Part shown: positions 12,601 to 24,881 of the stretch, piece after piece
Position numbering within the stretch: position 1 is the stretch's first letter
How the letters are laid out: each line of letters starts with the position of its first letter
From: Rhipicephalus microplus
Lineage: Eukaryota; Arthropoda; Arachnida; Ixodida; Ixodidae
Direction of reading: 5' to 3'
Assembly (NCBI RefSeq): GCF_043290135.1
Contig: NW_027464604.1
Location: forward strand, 1,247,501 to 1,311,500
DNA: 64,000 nt
Made by a program: the position numbers and the translations under genes
Notes under the pieces: generated by a model
What the model saw: only the letters and a program-made list of their open reading frames with translations
Database searches by the model: none
Told to the model about the DNA's origin: nothing

Positions 12601-13127
12601 GCAGTCGCAAATGCTTATATTTTTTTTGATGCCCAAGTGGCCTGTGCATGCGTTGATTTCGTATCATGTAATGCTCTTCTACTCACGCTGGTTTTACCGC
12701 AGTGCTTTTTCGATGCAGTGAAGCTTGATCATATTTTAGTATTTGTCTTTTCGTTTGTCTGAGACGAACGTGCCAAGTTGCATATTTGGCCTGAGCAGTT
12801 GCGAATGCTTATATTTGTTTGATGCACAAGTGGCCTGTGCATGCGTTCATTTCGTATCATGTAAAGCTGATCTGTTCACGCTGGCTTTACCGCAGTGCTT
12901 TTTCGATCCAGTGAAGCTTAATAATTTTTTCGTAATTGTCTTATTGTCTTCCTAAAACGGACGGGCCAAGATGCATATTTGGCCTGAGCAGTCGCAAATG
13001 CTTATATTTGTTTGATGCACAATTGGCCTGTGCATGCGTTCATTTCGTATCATGTGATGCTTTCTGCTCATGCTGGTTTTACCGCAGTGCTTTGGATATG
13101 CAGTGAAGCTTATTCAGCTTTTGGTAA

Positions 13128-13513
13128 TTGTCGTTTTGTCTCCCTGAAACGAACGTGCCAAGTTGCATATTTGGCCTGAGCAGTCGCAAATGCTTATATT
13201 TGTTTGATGCACAATTGGCCTGTGCGTGCGTTCATTTCGTATCATATAATGATCTTCTGTTCACGCTGGCTTTCCCGCAGTGCTTTTTCGATCCAGTGAA
13301 GCTTAATAATGTTTTGGTAATTGTCTTACTGTCTCCCTAACTTGGACGTGCCAAGATGCATATATGGCCTGAGCAGATGCAAATGCTTATATTTGTTTGA
13401 TGCACAAGTGGCCTGTGCATGCGTTCATTTCGTATCATGTAATGCTCTTCTGCTCACGCTGGCATCACCGCAGTGCTTTTGCGATGCAGTAAAGCTTCAT
13501 CAATTTTAAGTAT
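13128..13513. repeat. Conserved monomer pair (dimer), example
   Basis: The first monomer has the ACAATTGGCC, CATATAATG and GATCCAGTG variants. The second begins with TAACTTGGACG in place of TGAAACGGACG. I count 23 monomers with the TAACTTGG variant, from about 1204 to 57660. Each is preceded by a monomer of the first type or a close relative, for example 994/1187, 5032/5225, 8696/8889, 11035/11201, 27771/27964 and 36279/36445. The pairing holds across all units, so it predates their duplication. Confidence 0.8.
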
Positions 13514-14670
13514 TTGTCCTTTTGTTTGCCTGAAACGGACGTGCCAAGATTCATATTTTGCCTGAGCTGTCGCAAATGCTTATCTTTGTTTGATGCACAA
13601 GTGGCCTGTGCATGCGTTCATTTCGTATCATGTAGGTCTCTTCTGCTCATGCTGGCTTTACCGCAGTGCTTTTTCGATGCAGTGAAGCTTAATCAGCTTT
13701 CGGTAATTGTCGTTTTGTCTCCCTGAAACGAACGTGCCAAGTTGCATATTTGGCCTGAGCAGTCGCAAATGCTTATATTTGTTTGATGCACAATTGGCCT
13801 GTGCATGCGTTCATTTCGTATCATGTGATGCTTTCTGCTCATGCTGGTTTTACCGCAGTGCTTTGGATATGCAGTGAAGCTTATTCAGCTTTTGGTAATT
13901 GTCGTTTTGTCTCCCTGAAACGAACGTGCCAAGATGCATATTTGGCCTGAGCAGTCGCAAATGCTTATATTTGTTTGATGCCCAAGTGGCCTGTGCATGC
14001 GTTGATTTCGTATCATGTAATGCTCTTCTGCTCACGCTGGCTTTACCGCAGTGCTTTCGCAATGCAGTGAAGCCTATTCATCTCTTGGTAATTGTTTTTT
14101 TGTCTCCCTGAAACGAACATGTCAAGATGCATATTTGGCCTGAGCAGTCGCAAATGCTTATATTTGATTGATGCACAAGTGGCCTGTGCATGCGTTCATT
14201 TCGTATCATGTAATGCTCTTCTGCTCACAGTGGCTTTACCGCAGTGCTTTCGCGATGCAGTGAAGCTTAATTATCTTTTGGTAACTGTCTTTTTGTCTCC
14301 ATGAAACGGACGTGCCAAGATGCATATTTGGCCTGAGCAGTCGCAAATGCTTATATTTGTTTGATGCCCAAGTGGCCTGTGCATGCGTTCATTTCGTAAC
14401 ATGTAATGCTCTTCTGCTCACGCTGGCTTTAACGCAGTGCTTTTTTGATGCAGTGAAGCTTGATCATATTTTAGTATTTGTCTTTTCGTTTGTCTGAGAC
14501 GGACATGCCAAGATGCATATTTGGCCTGAGCAGTCGCAAATGCTTATATTTGTTTGATGCACAAGTGGCCTGTGCATGCATTCATTTTGTATCATGTAAT
14601 GCTCTTGTTCTCACGCTTGCTTTACTGCAGTGCTTTCGCAATGCAGTGAAGCCTATTCATCTCTTGGTAA

Positions 14671-15056
14671 TTGTTTTTTTGTCTCCCTGAAACGAACATG
14701 TCAAGATGCATATTTGGCCTGAGCAGTCGCAAATGCTTATATTTGATTGATGCACAAGTGGCCTGTGCATGCGTTCATTTCGTATCATGTAATGCTCTTC
14801 TGCTCACGCTGGCATTACCGCAGTGCTTTTGCGTTGCAGTGAAGCTTCATCAAATTTAGGTATTTGTCCTTTTGTTTGCCTGAAACGGACGTGCCAAGAT
14901 GCATATTTGGCCTGAGCAGTCGCAAATGCTTATATTTGTTTGATGCACAAGTGGCCTGTGCATGCATTCATTTGGTATCATGTAATGCTCTTCTGCTCAT
15001 GCTGGTTTTACCGCAGTGCTTTGGCTATGCAGTGAAGCTAAATCAGCTTTTGGTAA
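14671..15056. repeat. Two extra monomers in units 2 and 3 relative to unit 1
   Basis: In unit 1 the monomer at 2341 is followed directly by the one at 2534. In unit 2 the corresponding monomers at 14478 and 15057 are three periods apart, and unit 3 agrees with unit 2 (24689 and 25268). The 14478 monomer itself is a hybrid. Its 5' part resembles 2341, and its 3' part carries the CTTGTTCTCACGCTTGC variant seen in other CGCAATGCAG-type monomers. The change is a net gain of about 386 bp through a crossover inside the monomer, or a loss in unit 1. Confidence 0.75.
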
Positions 15057-18000
15057 TTGTCTTTTTGTCTCCCTGAAACGAACGTGCCAAGATGCATATT
15101 TGGCCTGTGCAGTCGCAAATGCTTATATTTGTTTGATGCACAATTGGCCTGTGCATGCGTTCATTTCGTATCATATAATGCTCTTCTGTTCACGCTGGCT
15201 TTACCGCAGTGCTTTTTTGATCCAGTGAAGCTTAATAATGTTTTGGTAATTGTCTTACTGTCTCCCTAACTTGGACGTGCTAAGATGCATATATGGTCTG
15301 AGCAGGCGCAAATGCTTATGTTTGTTTGATGCACAAGTGGCCTGTGCATGCGTTCATTTCGTATCATGTAATGCTCTTCTGCTCACGCTGGCATTACCGC
15401 AGTGCTTTTGCGATGCAGTAAAGCTTCATCAAATTTAGGTATTTGTCCTTTTGTTTGCTGAAACGGACGTGCCAAGATGCATATTTGGCCTGAGCAGTCG
15501 CAAATGCTTATATTTGTTTGATGCACAAGTGGCCTGTGCATGCATTCATTTGGTATCATGTAATGCTCTTCTGCTCATGCTGGTTTTACCGCAGTGCTTT
15601 GGCTATGCAGTGAAGCTAAATCAGCTTTTGGTAATTGTCTTTTTGTCTCTCTGAAACGAACGTGCCAAGATGCATATTTGGCCTGTGCAGTCGCAAATGC
15701 TTATATTTGTTTGATGCACAAGTGGCGTTGGCATGCGTTCATTTCTTATTAAGTAATGCTCTTGTTCTCACGCTTGCTTTACTGCAGTGCTTTCGCAATG
15801 CAGTGAAGCCTAATCATCTCTTGGTAATTGTTTTTTTTGTCTCCCTGAAACAGACATATCCAGATGCATATTTGGCCTGAGCAGTCGCAAATGCTTATAT
15901 TTGATTGATGCACAAGTGGCCTGTGCATGCGTTCATTTCGTATCATGTAATGCTCTTCTGCTCACGCTGGCATTACCGCCGTGCTTTTGCGTTGCAGTGA
16001 AGCTTCATCAAATTTAAATATCTGTGCTTTTGTTTGCCTGAAACGGACGTGCCAAGATGCATATTTGGCTTGAGCTGTCGCAAATGCTTATATTTGTTTG
16101 ATGCACAAGTGGCCTGTGCATGCGTTCATTTCGTATCATGTAATGCTGTTCTGCTCATGCTGGTTTTACCGCAGTGCTTTGGCGATGCAGTGAAGCTTGA
16201 TCTTATTTAAGTATTTGTCCTTTTGTTTGCCTGAAACGAACGTGCCAAGGTGCATATTTGGCCTGAAAAGTCGCAAATGCTTATATTTGTTTGATGCACA
16301 AGTGGCCTGTGCATGCGTTCATCTCGTATCATGTAATGCTCTTCTGCTCATGCTGGTTTTACCGCAGTGCTTTGGCGATGCAGTAAGCTTAATCAGCTTT
16401 TGGTAATTGTCGTTTTGACTCCCTGAAACGAACGTGCCAAGTTGCATATTTGGCCTGAGCAGTCGCAAATGCCTATATTTGTTTGATGCACAATTGGCCT
16501 GTGCATGCGTTCATTTCGTATCATATAATGCTCTTCAGTTCACGCTGGCTTTACCGCAGTGCTTTTTCGATCCAGTGAAGCTTATTAATGTTTTGGTAAT
16601 TGTCTTACTGTCTCCCTAACTTGGACGTGCCAAGATGCATATATGGTCTGAGCAGGCGCAAATGCTTATATTTGTTTGATGCACAAGTGGCCTGTGCATG
16701 CGTTCATTTCGTATCATGTAATGCTCTTCTGCTCACGCTGGCATTACCGCAGTGCTTTTACGATGCAGTAAAGCTTCATCAAATTTAGGTATTTGTCCTT
16801 TTGTTTGCCTGAAACGGACGTGCCAAGATGCATATTTGGCCTGAGCAGTCGCAAATGCTTATATTTATTTGATGCACAAGTGGCCTGTGCATGCGTTCAT
16901 TTCGTATTATGTAACGCTCTTCTGTTCACGCTGGCTTTACCGCAGTGCTTTTTCGATCCAGTGAAGCTTAATAATTTTTTGGCAATTGTCTTATTGTCTC
17001 CCTAAAACAGACGTGCCAAGATGCATATTTGGCCTGTGCAGTCGCAAATGCTTATATTTGATGCACAAGTGGCGTGGGCATGCGTTCATTTCTTATTAAG
17101 TAATGCTCTTGTTCTCACGCTTGCTTTACTGCAGTGCTTTCGCAATGCAGTGAAGCCTAATCATCTCTTGGTAATTGTTTTTTTGTCTCCCTGAAACGGA
17201 TGTGCCAAGATGCTCATTTGGCCTGAGCAGTCGCAAATGCTTATATTTGTTTGATGCACAAGTGGCCTTTGCATACGTTCATTTCGTATCATGCCATGCT
17301 CTTCTGCTCAGACTGGCTTTACCGCAGTGCTTTTGCGATGCAGTGAAGCTTGATCTTATTTAAGTATTTGTCCTTTTGTTTGCCTGAAACGAAAATGCCA
17401 AGATGCATATTTGGCCTGACCAGTCGCAAATGCTTATATTTGTTTGATGCACAAGTGGCCTGTACATGCGTTCATTTCGTATCATGTAATGCTTTCTGCT
17501 CATGCTGGTTTTACCGCAGTGCTTTGGATATGCAGTGAAGCTTAATGAGCTTTCGGTAATTGTCGTTTTGTCTCCCTGAAACGAACGTGCCAAGTTGCAT
17601 ATTTGGCCTGAGCAGTCGCAAATGCTTATATTTGTTTGATGCACAATTGGCCTGTGCATGCGTTCATTTCGTATCATATAATGCTCTTCTGTTCACGCTG
17701 GCTTTTCCGCAGTGCTTTTTCGATCCAGTGAAGCTTAATAATGTTTTGGTAATTGTCTTACTGTCTCCCTAACTTGGACGTGCCAAGATGCATATATGGC
17801 CTGAGCAGACGCAAATGCTTATATTTGTTTGATGCACAAGTGGCCTGTGCATGCGTTCATTTCATATCATGTAATGCTCTTCTGCTCACGCTGGCATTAC
17901 CGCAGTGCTTTTGCGATGCAGTAAAGCTTCATCAATTTTAAGTATTTGTCCTTTTGTTTGCCTGAAACGGACGTGCCAAGATTCATATTTTGCCTGAGCT

Positions 18001-19873
18001 GTCGCAAATGCTTATCTTTGTTTGATGCACAAGTGGCCTGTGCATGCGTTCATTTCGTATCATGTAATGCTCTTCTGCTCACGCTGGTTTTACCGCAGTG
18101 CTTTCGCGATGCAGTGAAGCTTAATCATCCTTTGGTAATTTTCTTTTTGTCTCCCTGAAACGGACGTGCCAAGACGCATATTTGGCCTCAGCAGTTGCAA
18201 ATGCCTATATTTGTTTGATGCACAAGTGGCCTGGGCATGCGTTCATTTCGTATCATGTAGGTCTCTTCTGCTCATGCTGGCTTTACCGCAGTGCTTTTTC
18301 GATGCAGTGAAGCTTAATCATCTTTTGGTAATTGTCTTTTTGTCTCCCTGAAACGAACGTGCCAAGATGCATATTTGGCTTGAGCAGTCGCAAATGCTTA
18401 TATCTGTTGATGCCCAAGTGGCCTGAGCATGCGTTCATTTCGTATCATGTAATGCTTTTCTGCTCAGAGTGGCTTTACCGCAGTGCTTTCGCAATGCAGT
18501 GAAGCTTAATCATCCTTTTGTAATTTTCTTTTTGTCTCCCTGAAACGGACGTGCCAAGACGCAAATTTGGCCTGAGCAGTTGCAAATGCCTATATTTGTT
18601 TGATGCACAAGTGGCCTGGGCATGCGTTCATTTCGTATCATGTAGGTCTCTTCTGCTCATGCTGGCTTTACCGCAGTGCTTTTTCGATGCAGTGAAGCTT
18701 AATCATCTTTTGGTAATTGTCTTTTTGTCTCCCTGAAGCGAACGTGCCAAGATGCATATTTGGCCTGAGCAGTCGCAAATGCTTATATTTGTTTGATGCC
18801 CAAGTGGCCTGTGCATGCATTCATTTCGTATCATGTAATGCTCTTATGCTCACGCTGGCTTTACCGCAGTGCTTTTTCGATGCAGTGAAGCTTGATCATA
18901 TTTTAGTATTTGTCTTTTCGTTTGTCTGAGACGGACATGCCAAGATGTATATTTGGCCTGAGCAGTCGCAAATGCTTATATTTGTTGATGCACAAGTGGC
19001 CTGAGCATGCGTTCATTTCGTATCATGTAATGCTTTTCTGCTCACAGTGGCTTTACCGCAGTGCTTTCGCGACGCAGTGAAGCTTAATTATCTTTTGGTA
19101 ACTGTCTTTTTGTCTCCATGAAACGGACGTGCCAAGATGCATATTTGGCCTGAGCAGTCGCAAATGCTTATATTTGTTTGATGCCCAAGTGGCCTGTGCA
19201 TGCGTTCATTTCGTATCATGTAGTGCTCTTCTGCTCACGCTGGCTTTACCGCAGTGCTTTTTTGATGCAGTGAAGCTTGATCATATTTTAGTATTTGTCT
19301 TTTCGTTTGTCTGAGACGGACATGCCAAGATGCATATTTGGCCTGAGCAGTCGCAAATGCTTATATTTGTTTGATGCACAAGTGGCCTGTGCATGCATTC
19401 ATTTTGTATCATGAAATGCTCTTCTGCTCGTGCAAGTTTTACCGCAGTGCTTTGGCTATGCAGTGAAGCTAAATCAGCTTTTGGTAATTGTCTTTTTGTC
19501 TCCCTGAAACGAACGTGCCAAGTTGCATATTTGGCCTGAGCAGTCGCGAATGCTTATAATTGTTTGATGCACAATTGGCCTGTGCATGCGTTCATTTCGT
19601 ATCATGTAACGCTCTTCTGTTCACGCTGGCTTTACCGCAGTGGTTTTTCGATCCAGTGAAGCTTAATAATTTTTTGGTAATTGTCTTATTGTCTCCCTAA
19701 AAGGGACGTGCCAACATGCATATTTGGCCTGTGCAGTCACAAATGCTTATATTTGTTTGATGCACAAGTGGCGTGGGCATGCGTTCATTTCGTATTAAGT
19801 AATGCTCCATTTCTCAAGCTTGCTTTACTGCAGTGCTTTCGCAATGCAGTGAAGCCTAATCATCTCTTGGTAA

Positions 19874-20062
19874 TTGTTTTTTTGTCTCCCTGAAACGAAC
19901 ATGTCAAGATGCATATTTGGCCTGAGCAGTCGCAAATGCTTATATTTGATTGATGCACAAGTGGCCTGTGCATGCGTTCATTTCGTATCATGTAATGCTC
20001 TTCTGCTCACGCTGGCATTACCGCCGTGCTTTTGCGTTGCAGTGAAGCTTCATCAAATTTAA
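19874..20062. repeat. Chimeric monomer marking a seven-monomer loss in unit 2
   Basis: Up to 19874 the offset between units 1 and 2 is 11564 bp; from 20241 it is 10213 bp. The 1351-bp difference is seven monomers. The monomer here starts like the one at 8310 (GAAACGAACATGTC) and ends like the one beginning near 9661 (ACCGCCGTGC, then AAGTATCTGTCC). The crossover lies between 19897 and 20025. The missing stretch is unit 1 from about 8503 to 9850, and it is present in unit 3 at 34132-35480. Confidence 0.85.
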
Positions 20063-23000
20063 GTATCTGTCCTTTTGTTTGCCTAAAACGGACGTGCCAA
20101 GATGCATATTTGGCCTGAGCAGTCGCATATGCTTATATTTGTTTGATGCACAAGTGGCCTGTGCATGCGTTCATTTAGTATCATGTAATGCTATTTGCTC
20201 AAGCTGGCTTTACCGCAGTGCTTTTGTGATGCAGTGAAGCTTGATCATATTTAAGTATTTGTCCTTTTGTTTGCCTGATGCGGACGTGCCAAGATGCATA
20301 TTTGGCCTGTGCAGTCGCAAATGCTTATATTTGTTTGATGCACAAGTGGCCTGTGCATGCGTTCATTTCGTATCATGTAACGCTCTTCTGTTCACGCTGG
20401 CTTTACCGCAGTGCTTTTTCGATCCAGTGAAGCTTAATAATTCTTGGTAATTGTCTTATTGTCTCCCTCAAACGGACGTGCCAAGATGCATATTTGGCCT
20501 GAGCAGTCGCATATGCTTATATTTGTTTGATGCACAAGTGGCCTGTGCATGCGTTCATTTCGTATCATGTAATGCTCTTCTGCTCATGCTGGCTTTACCG
20601 CAGTGCTTTTGCGATGCAGTGAAAGTTGATCATATTTAAGTATTTGTCCTTTTGTTTGCCTGAAACGGACATGCCAAGATGCATATTTGGCCTGAGCACT
20701 CGCAAATGCTTATATTTGTTTGATGCACAAGTACCCTGTGCATGCGTTCATTTCGTATCATGTAGTGCTCTTCTGCTCATGCTGGCTTTACCGCAGTGCT
20801 TTTGTGATGCAGTGAAGCTTGATCATATTTAAGTATTTGTCCTTTTGTTTGCCTGATGCGGACGTGCCAAGATGCATATTAGGCTTGAGCAGTCGCAAAT
20901 GCTAATATTTGTTTGATGCACAAGTGGCCTGTGCCTGCGTTCATTTCGTATCATGTAATGCTCTTCTGCTCATGCTGGTTTTACCGCAGTGCTTTGGCGA
21001 TGCAGTGAAGCTTAATCAGCTTTTGGTAATTGTAGTTTTGTGTCCCTGAAACTAACGTGCCAAGTTGCACATTTGGCCCGAGCAGTCGCAAATGCTTATA
21101 TTTGTTTGATGCACAAGTGGCTTGTGCATGCGTTCATTTCGTATCATGAAATGCTCTTCTGCTCATGCTGGTTTTACCGCAGTGCTTTGCAATGCAGTGA
21201 AGCTAAATCAGCTTTTGGTAATTGTCGTTTTGTCTCCGTAAACGAACGTGCCAAGTTGCATATTTGGTCTGAGCAGTCGCAATTGCTTATATTTGTTTGA
21301 TGCACAATTGGCCTTTGCATGCGTTCATTTCGTATCATGTAATGCTCTTCTGTTCACGCTGGCTTTACCGCAGTGCTTTTTCGATCCAGTGAAGCTTAAT
21401 AATTTTTTGGTAATTGTCTTGCTGTCTCCCTAACTTGGACGTGCCAAGATGCATATATGGCCTGAGCAGTCGCAAATGCTTATATTTGTTTGATGCACAA
21501 GTGGCCTGTGCAAGCGTTCATTTCGTATCATGTAATGCTCTTCTGCTCACAGTGGCTTTACCGCAGTGCTTTCGCGATGCAGTGAAGCTTAATTATCTTT
21601 TGGTAATTGTCTTTTTGTCTCCATGAAACGGACGTGCCAAGATGCATATTTGGCCTGAGCAGTTGCAAATGCTTATATTTTTTGATGCCCAAGTGGCCTG
21701 TGCATGCGTTCATTTCGTATCATGTAATGCTCTTCTGCTCACGCTGGTTTTACCGCAGTGCTTTTTCGATGCAGTGAAGCTTGATCATATTTTAGTATTT
21801 GTCTTTTAGTTTGTCTGAGACGGACATGCCAAGATGCATATTTGGCCTGAGCAGTCGCAAATGCTTATATTTGTTTGATGCACAAGTGGCCTGTGCATGC
21901 GTTCACTTCGTATCAAGTAATGCTCTTCTGCTCACGCTGGCTTTACCGCAGTGCATTCGCGATGCAGTGATGCATAATCATCTTTTGGTAATTGTCATTT
22001 TGTCTCTCTGAAACGGACTTGCCAAGATGCATATTTGGCCTGAGCAGTCGCAAATGCTTATATTTGTTTGATGCACAAGTGGCCTGTGCATGCGTTCACT
22101 TCGTATCATGTCTTGCTCTTCTGCTCATGCTGGCTTTACCGCAGTTCTTTCGCGATGCAGTGAAGCTTAATCATCTTTTGGTAATTGTCCTTTTGTTTGC
22201 CTGAAACGGACCTGCCAAGATGTATATTTGGCCTGAGCAGTCGCGAAAGCTTATATTTGTTTGATGCAAATGTGGCCTGTGCATGCGTTAATTTCGTATC
22301 ATGTAATGCTTTTCTGCTCACGGTGGCTTTACCGCAGTGCTTTCGCGATGCAGTGAAGCTTAATCATCTTTTGGTAATTATCTTTTTTTCTCTATGAAAC
22401 CGACGTGCCAAGATGCATATTTGGCCTGAGCAGTCGCATATGCTTATATTTGTTTGATGCACAAGTGGCCTCTGCATGCGTTCATTTCGTATCATGTAAT
22501 GCTATTTGCTCAAGCTGGCTTTACCGCAGTGCTTTTGTGATGCAGTGAAGCTTGATCATATTTAAGAATTTGTCCTCTTGTTTGCCTGATGCGGACGTGC
22601 CAAGATGCATATTTGGCCTGTGCAGTCGCAAATGCTTATATTTGTTTGATGCACAAGTGGTCTGGGCACGCGTTCATTTTGTATCATGTAGTTCTCTTCT
22701 TCTCATGCTGGCTTTACCGCAGTGCTTTTTCGATGCAGTGAAGCTTGATCATATTTTAGTATTTGTACTTTTGTTTGCCCGAAACGGACGTGCCAAGATG
22801 CATATTTGGCCTGAGCAGTCGCAAATGCTTATATTTTTGTTGATGCCCAAGTGGCCTGTGCATGCGTTCATTTCGTATCATGTAATGCTCTTCTACTCAC
22901 GCTGGTTTTACCGCAGTGCTTTTTCGATGCAGTGAAGCTTGATCATATTTTAGTATTTGTCTTTTCGTTTGTCTGAGACGAACGTGCCAAGTTGCATATT

Positions 23001-24881
23001 TGGCCTGAGCAGTTGCGAATGCTTATATTTGTTTGATGCACAAGTGGCCTGTGCATGCGTTCATTTCGTATCATGTAAAGCTGATCTGTTCACGCTGGCT
23101 TTACCGCAGTGCTTTTTCGATCCAGTGAAGCTTAATAATTTTTTCGTAATTGTCTTATTGTCTCCCTAAAACGGACGGGCCAAGATGCATATTTGGCCTG
23201 AGCAGTCGCAAATGCTTATATTTGTTTGATGCACAATTGGCCTGTGCATGCGTTCATTTCGTATCATGTGATGCTTTCTGCTCATGCTGGTTTTACCGCA
23301 GTGCTTTGGATATGCAGTGAAGCTTATTCAGCTTTTGGTAATTGTCGTTTTGTCTCCCTGAAACGAACGTGCCAAGTTGCATATTTGGCCTGAGCAGTCG
23401 CAAATGCTTATATTTGTTTGATGCACAATTGGCCTGTGCGTGCGTTCATTTCGTATCATATAATGATCTTCTGTTCACGCTGGCTTTCCCGCAGTGCTTT
23501 TTCGATCCAGTGAAGCTTAATAATGTTTTGGTAATTGTCTTACTGTCTCCCTAACTTGGACGTGCCAAGATGCATATATGGCCTGAGCAGATGCAAATGC
23601 TTATATTTGTTTGATGCACAAGTGGCCTGTGCATGCGTTCATTTCGTATCATGTAATGCTCTTCTGCTCACGCTGGCATCACCGCAGTGCTTTTGCGATG
23701 CAGTAAAGCTTCATCAATTTTAAGTATTTGTCCTTTTGTTTGCCTGAAACGGACGTGCCAAGATTCATATTTTGCCTGAGCTGTCGCAAATGCTTATCTT
23801 TGTTTGATGCACAAGTGGCCTGTGCATGCGTTCATTTCGTATCATGTAGGTCTCTTCTGCTCATGCTGGCTTTACCGCAGTGCTTTTTCGATGCAGTGAA
23901 GCTTAATCAGCTTTCGGTAATTGTCGTTTTGTCTCCCTGAAACGAACGTGCCAAGTTGCATATTTGGCCTGAGCAGTCGCAAATGCTTATATTTGTTTGA
24001 TGCACAATTGGCCTGTACATGCGTTCATTTCGTATCATGTGATGCTTTCTGCTCATGCTGGTTTTACCGCAGTGCTTTGGATATGCAGTGAAGCTTATTC
24101 AGCTTTTGGTAATTGTCGTTTTGTCTCCCTGAAACGAACGTGCCAAGATGCATATTTGGCCTGAGCAGTCGCAAATGCTTATATTTGTTTGATGCCCAAG
24201 TGGCCTGTGCATGCGTTGATTTCGTATCATGTAATGCTCTTCTGCTCACGCTGGCTTTACCGCAGTGCTTTTTCGATGCAGTGAAGCTTGATCATATTTT
24301 AGTATTTGTCTTTTCGTTTCTGAGACGGACATGCCAAGATGCATATTTGGCCTGAGCAGTCGCAAATGCTTATATTTGTTGATGCACATGTGGCCTTAGC
24401 ATGCGTTCATTTCGTATCATATAATGCTTTTCTGCTCACAGTGGCTTTACCGCAGTGCTTTCGCGATGCAGTGAAGCTTAATTATCTTTTGGTAACTGTC
24501 TTTTTGTCTCCATGAAACGGACGTGCCAAGATGCATATTTGGCCTGAGCAGTCGCAAATGCTTATATTTGTTTGATGCCCAAGTGGCCTGTGCATGCGTT
24601 CATTTCGTAACATGTAATGCTCTTCTGCTCACGCTGGCTTTAACGCAGTGCTTTTTTGATGCAGTGAAGCTTGATCATATTTTAGTATTTGTCTTTTCGT
24701 TTGTCTGAGACGGACATGCCAAGATGCATATTTGGCCTGAGCAGTCGCAAATGCTTATATTTGTTTGATGCACAAGTGGCCTGTGCATGCATTCATTTTG
24801 TATCATGTAATGCTCTTGTTCTCACGCTTGCTTTACTGCAGTGCTTTCGCAATGCAGTGAAGCCTATTCATCTCTTGGTAA

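Larger units (their letters stand above)
994..13127. repeat. Large higher-order unit, copy 1 (~12.13 kb, ~63 monomers)
   Basis: Diagnostic monomers appear in the same order here as in the next two units. Those at 994, 1187, 1380 and 1765 return at 13128, 13321, 13514 and 13899, and again at 23342, 23535, 23728 and 24113. Those at 2534, 2727, 3112, 3674 and 4074 return at 15057, 15250, 15635, 16197 and 16600. Those at 10028, 10238, 10827 and 11971 return at 20241, 20451, 21040 and 22185. The offset to copy 2 changes stepwise (12134, 12523, 12528, 12721, 11564, 10213 bp), close to multiples of 193. The copies therefore differ by gain or loss of whole monomers. Confidence 0.85.
13128..23341. repeat. 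Large higher-order unit, copy 2 (~10.21 kb, ~53 monomers)
   Basis: Colinear with unit 1 (see 994-13127) and, from 13128 to about 18350, with unit 3 at an offset of about 10211-10214 bp. Its 20241-23341 part matches 10028-13127 with only scattered substitutions and one-base indels. For example, the T tract near 11464 is interrupted differently from that near 21674, and GTTGATTTC near 12653 is GTTCATTTC near 22868. Relative to unit 1 it has two extra monomers near 14671, one extra monomer at 17946, no 1157-bp duplication, and a seven-monomer loss at about 19874-20062. Confidence 0.85.

Noticed and set aside
10028..23341. Assembly artefact: the 10.2-kb copies might be one locus collapsed and re-expanded
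   Set aside because: The copies differ by scattered substitutions, one-base T-tract changes and whole-monomer differences (for example at 13899-14304 versus 24113-24500), which a simple duplicate contig would not show. It cannot be fully excluded without reads, and block copy numbers should be treated with care.
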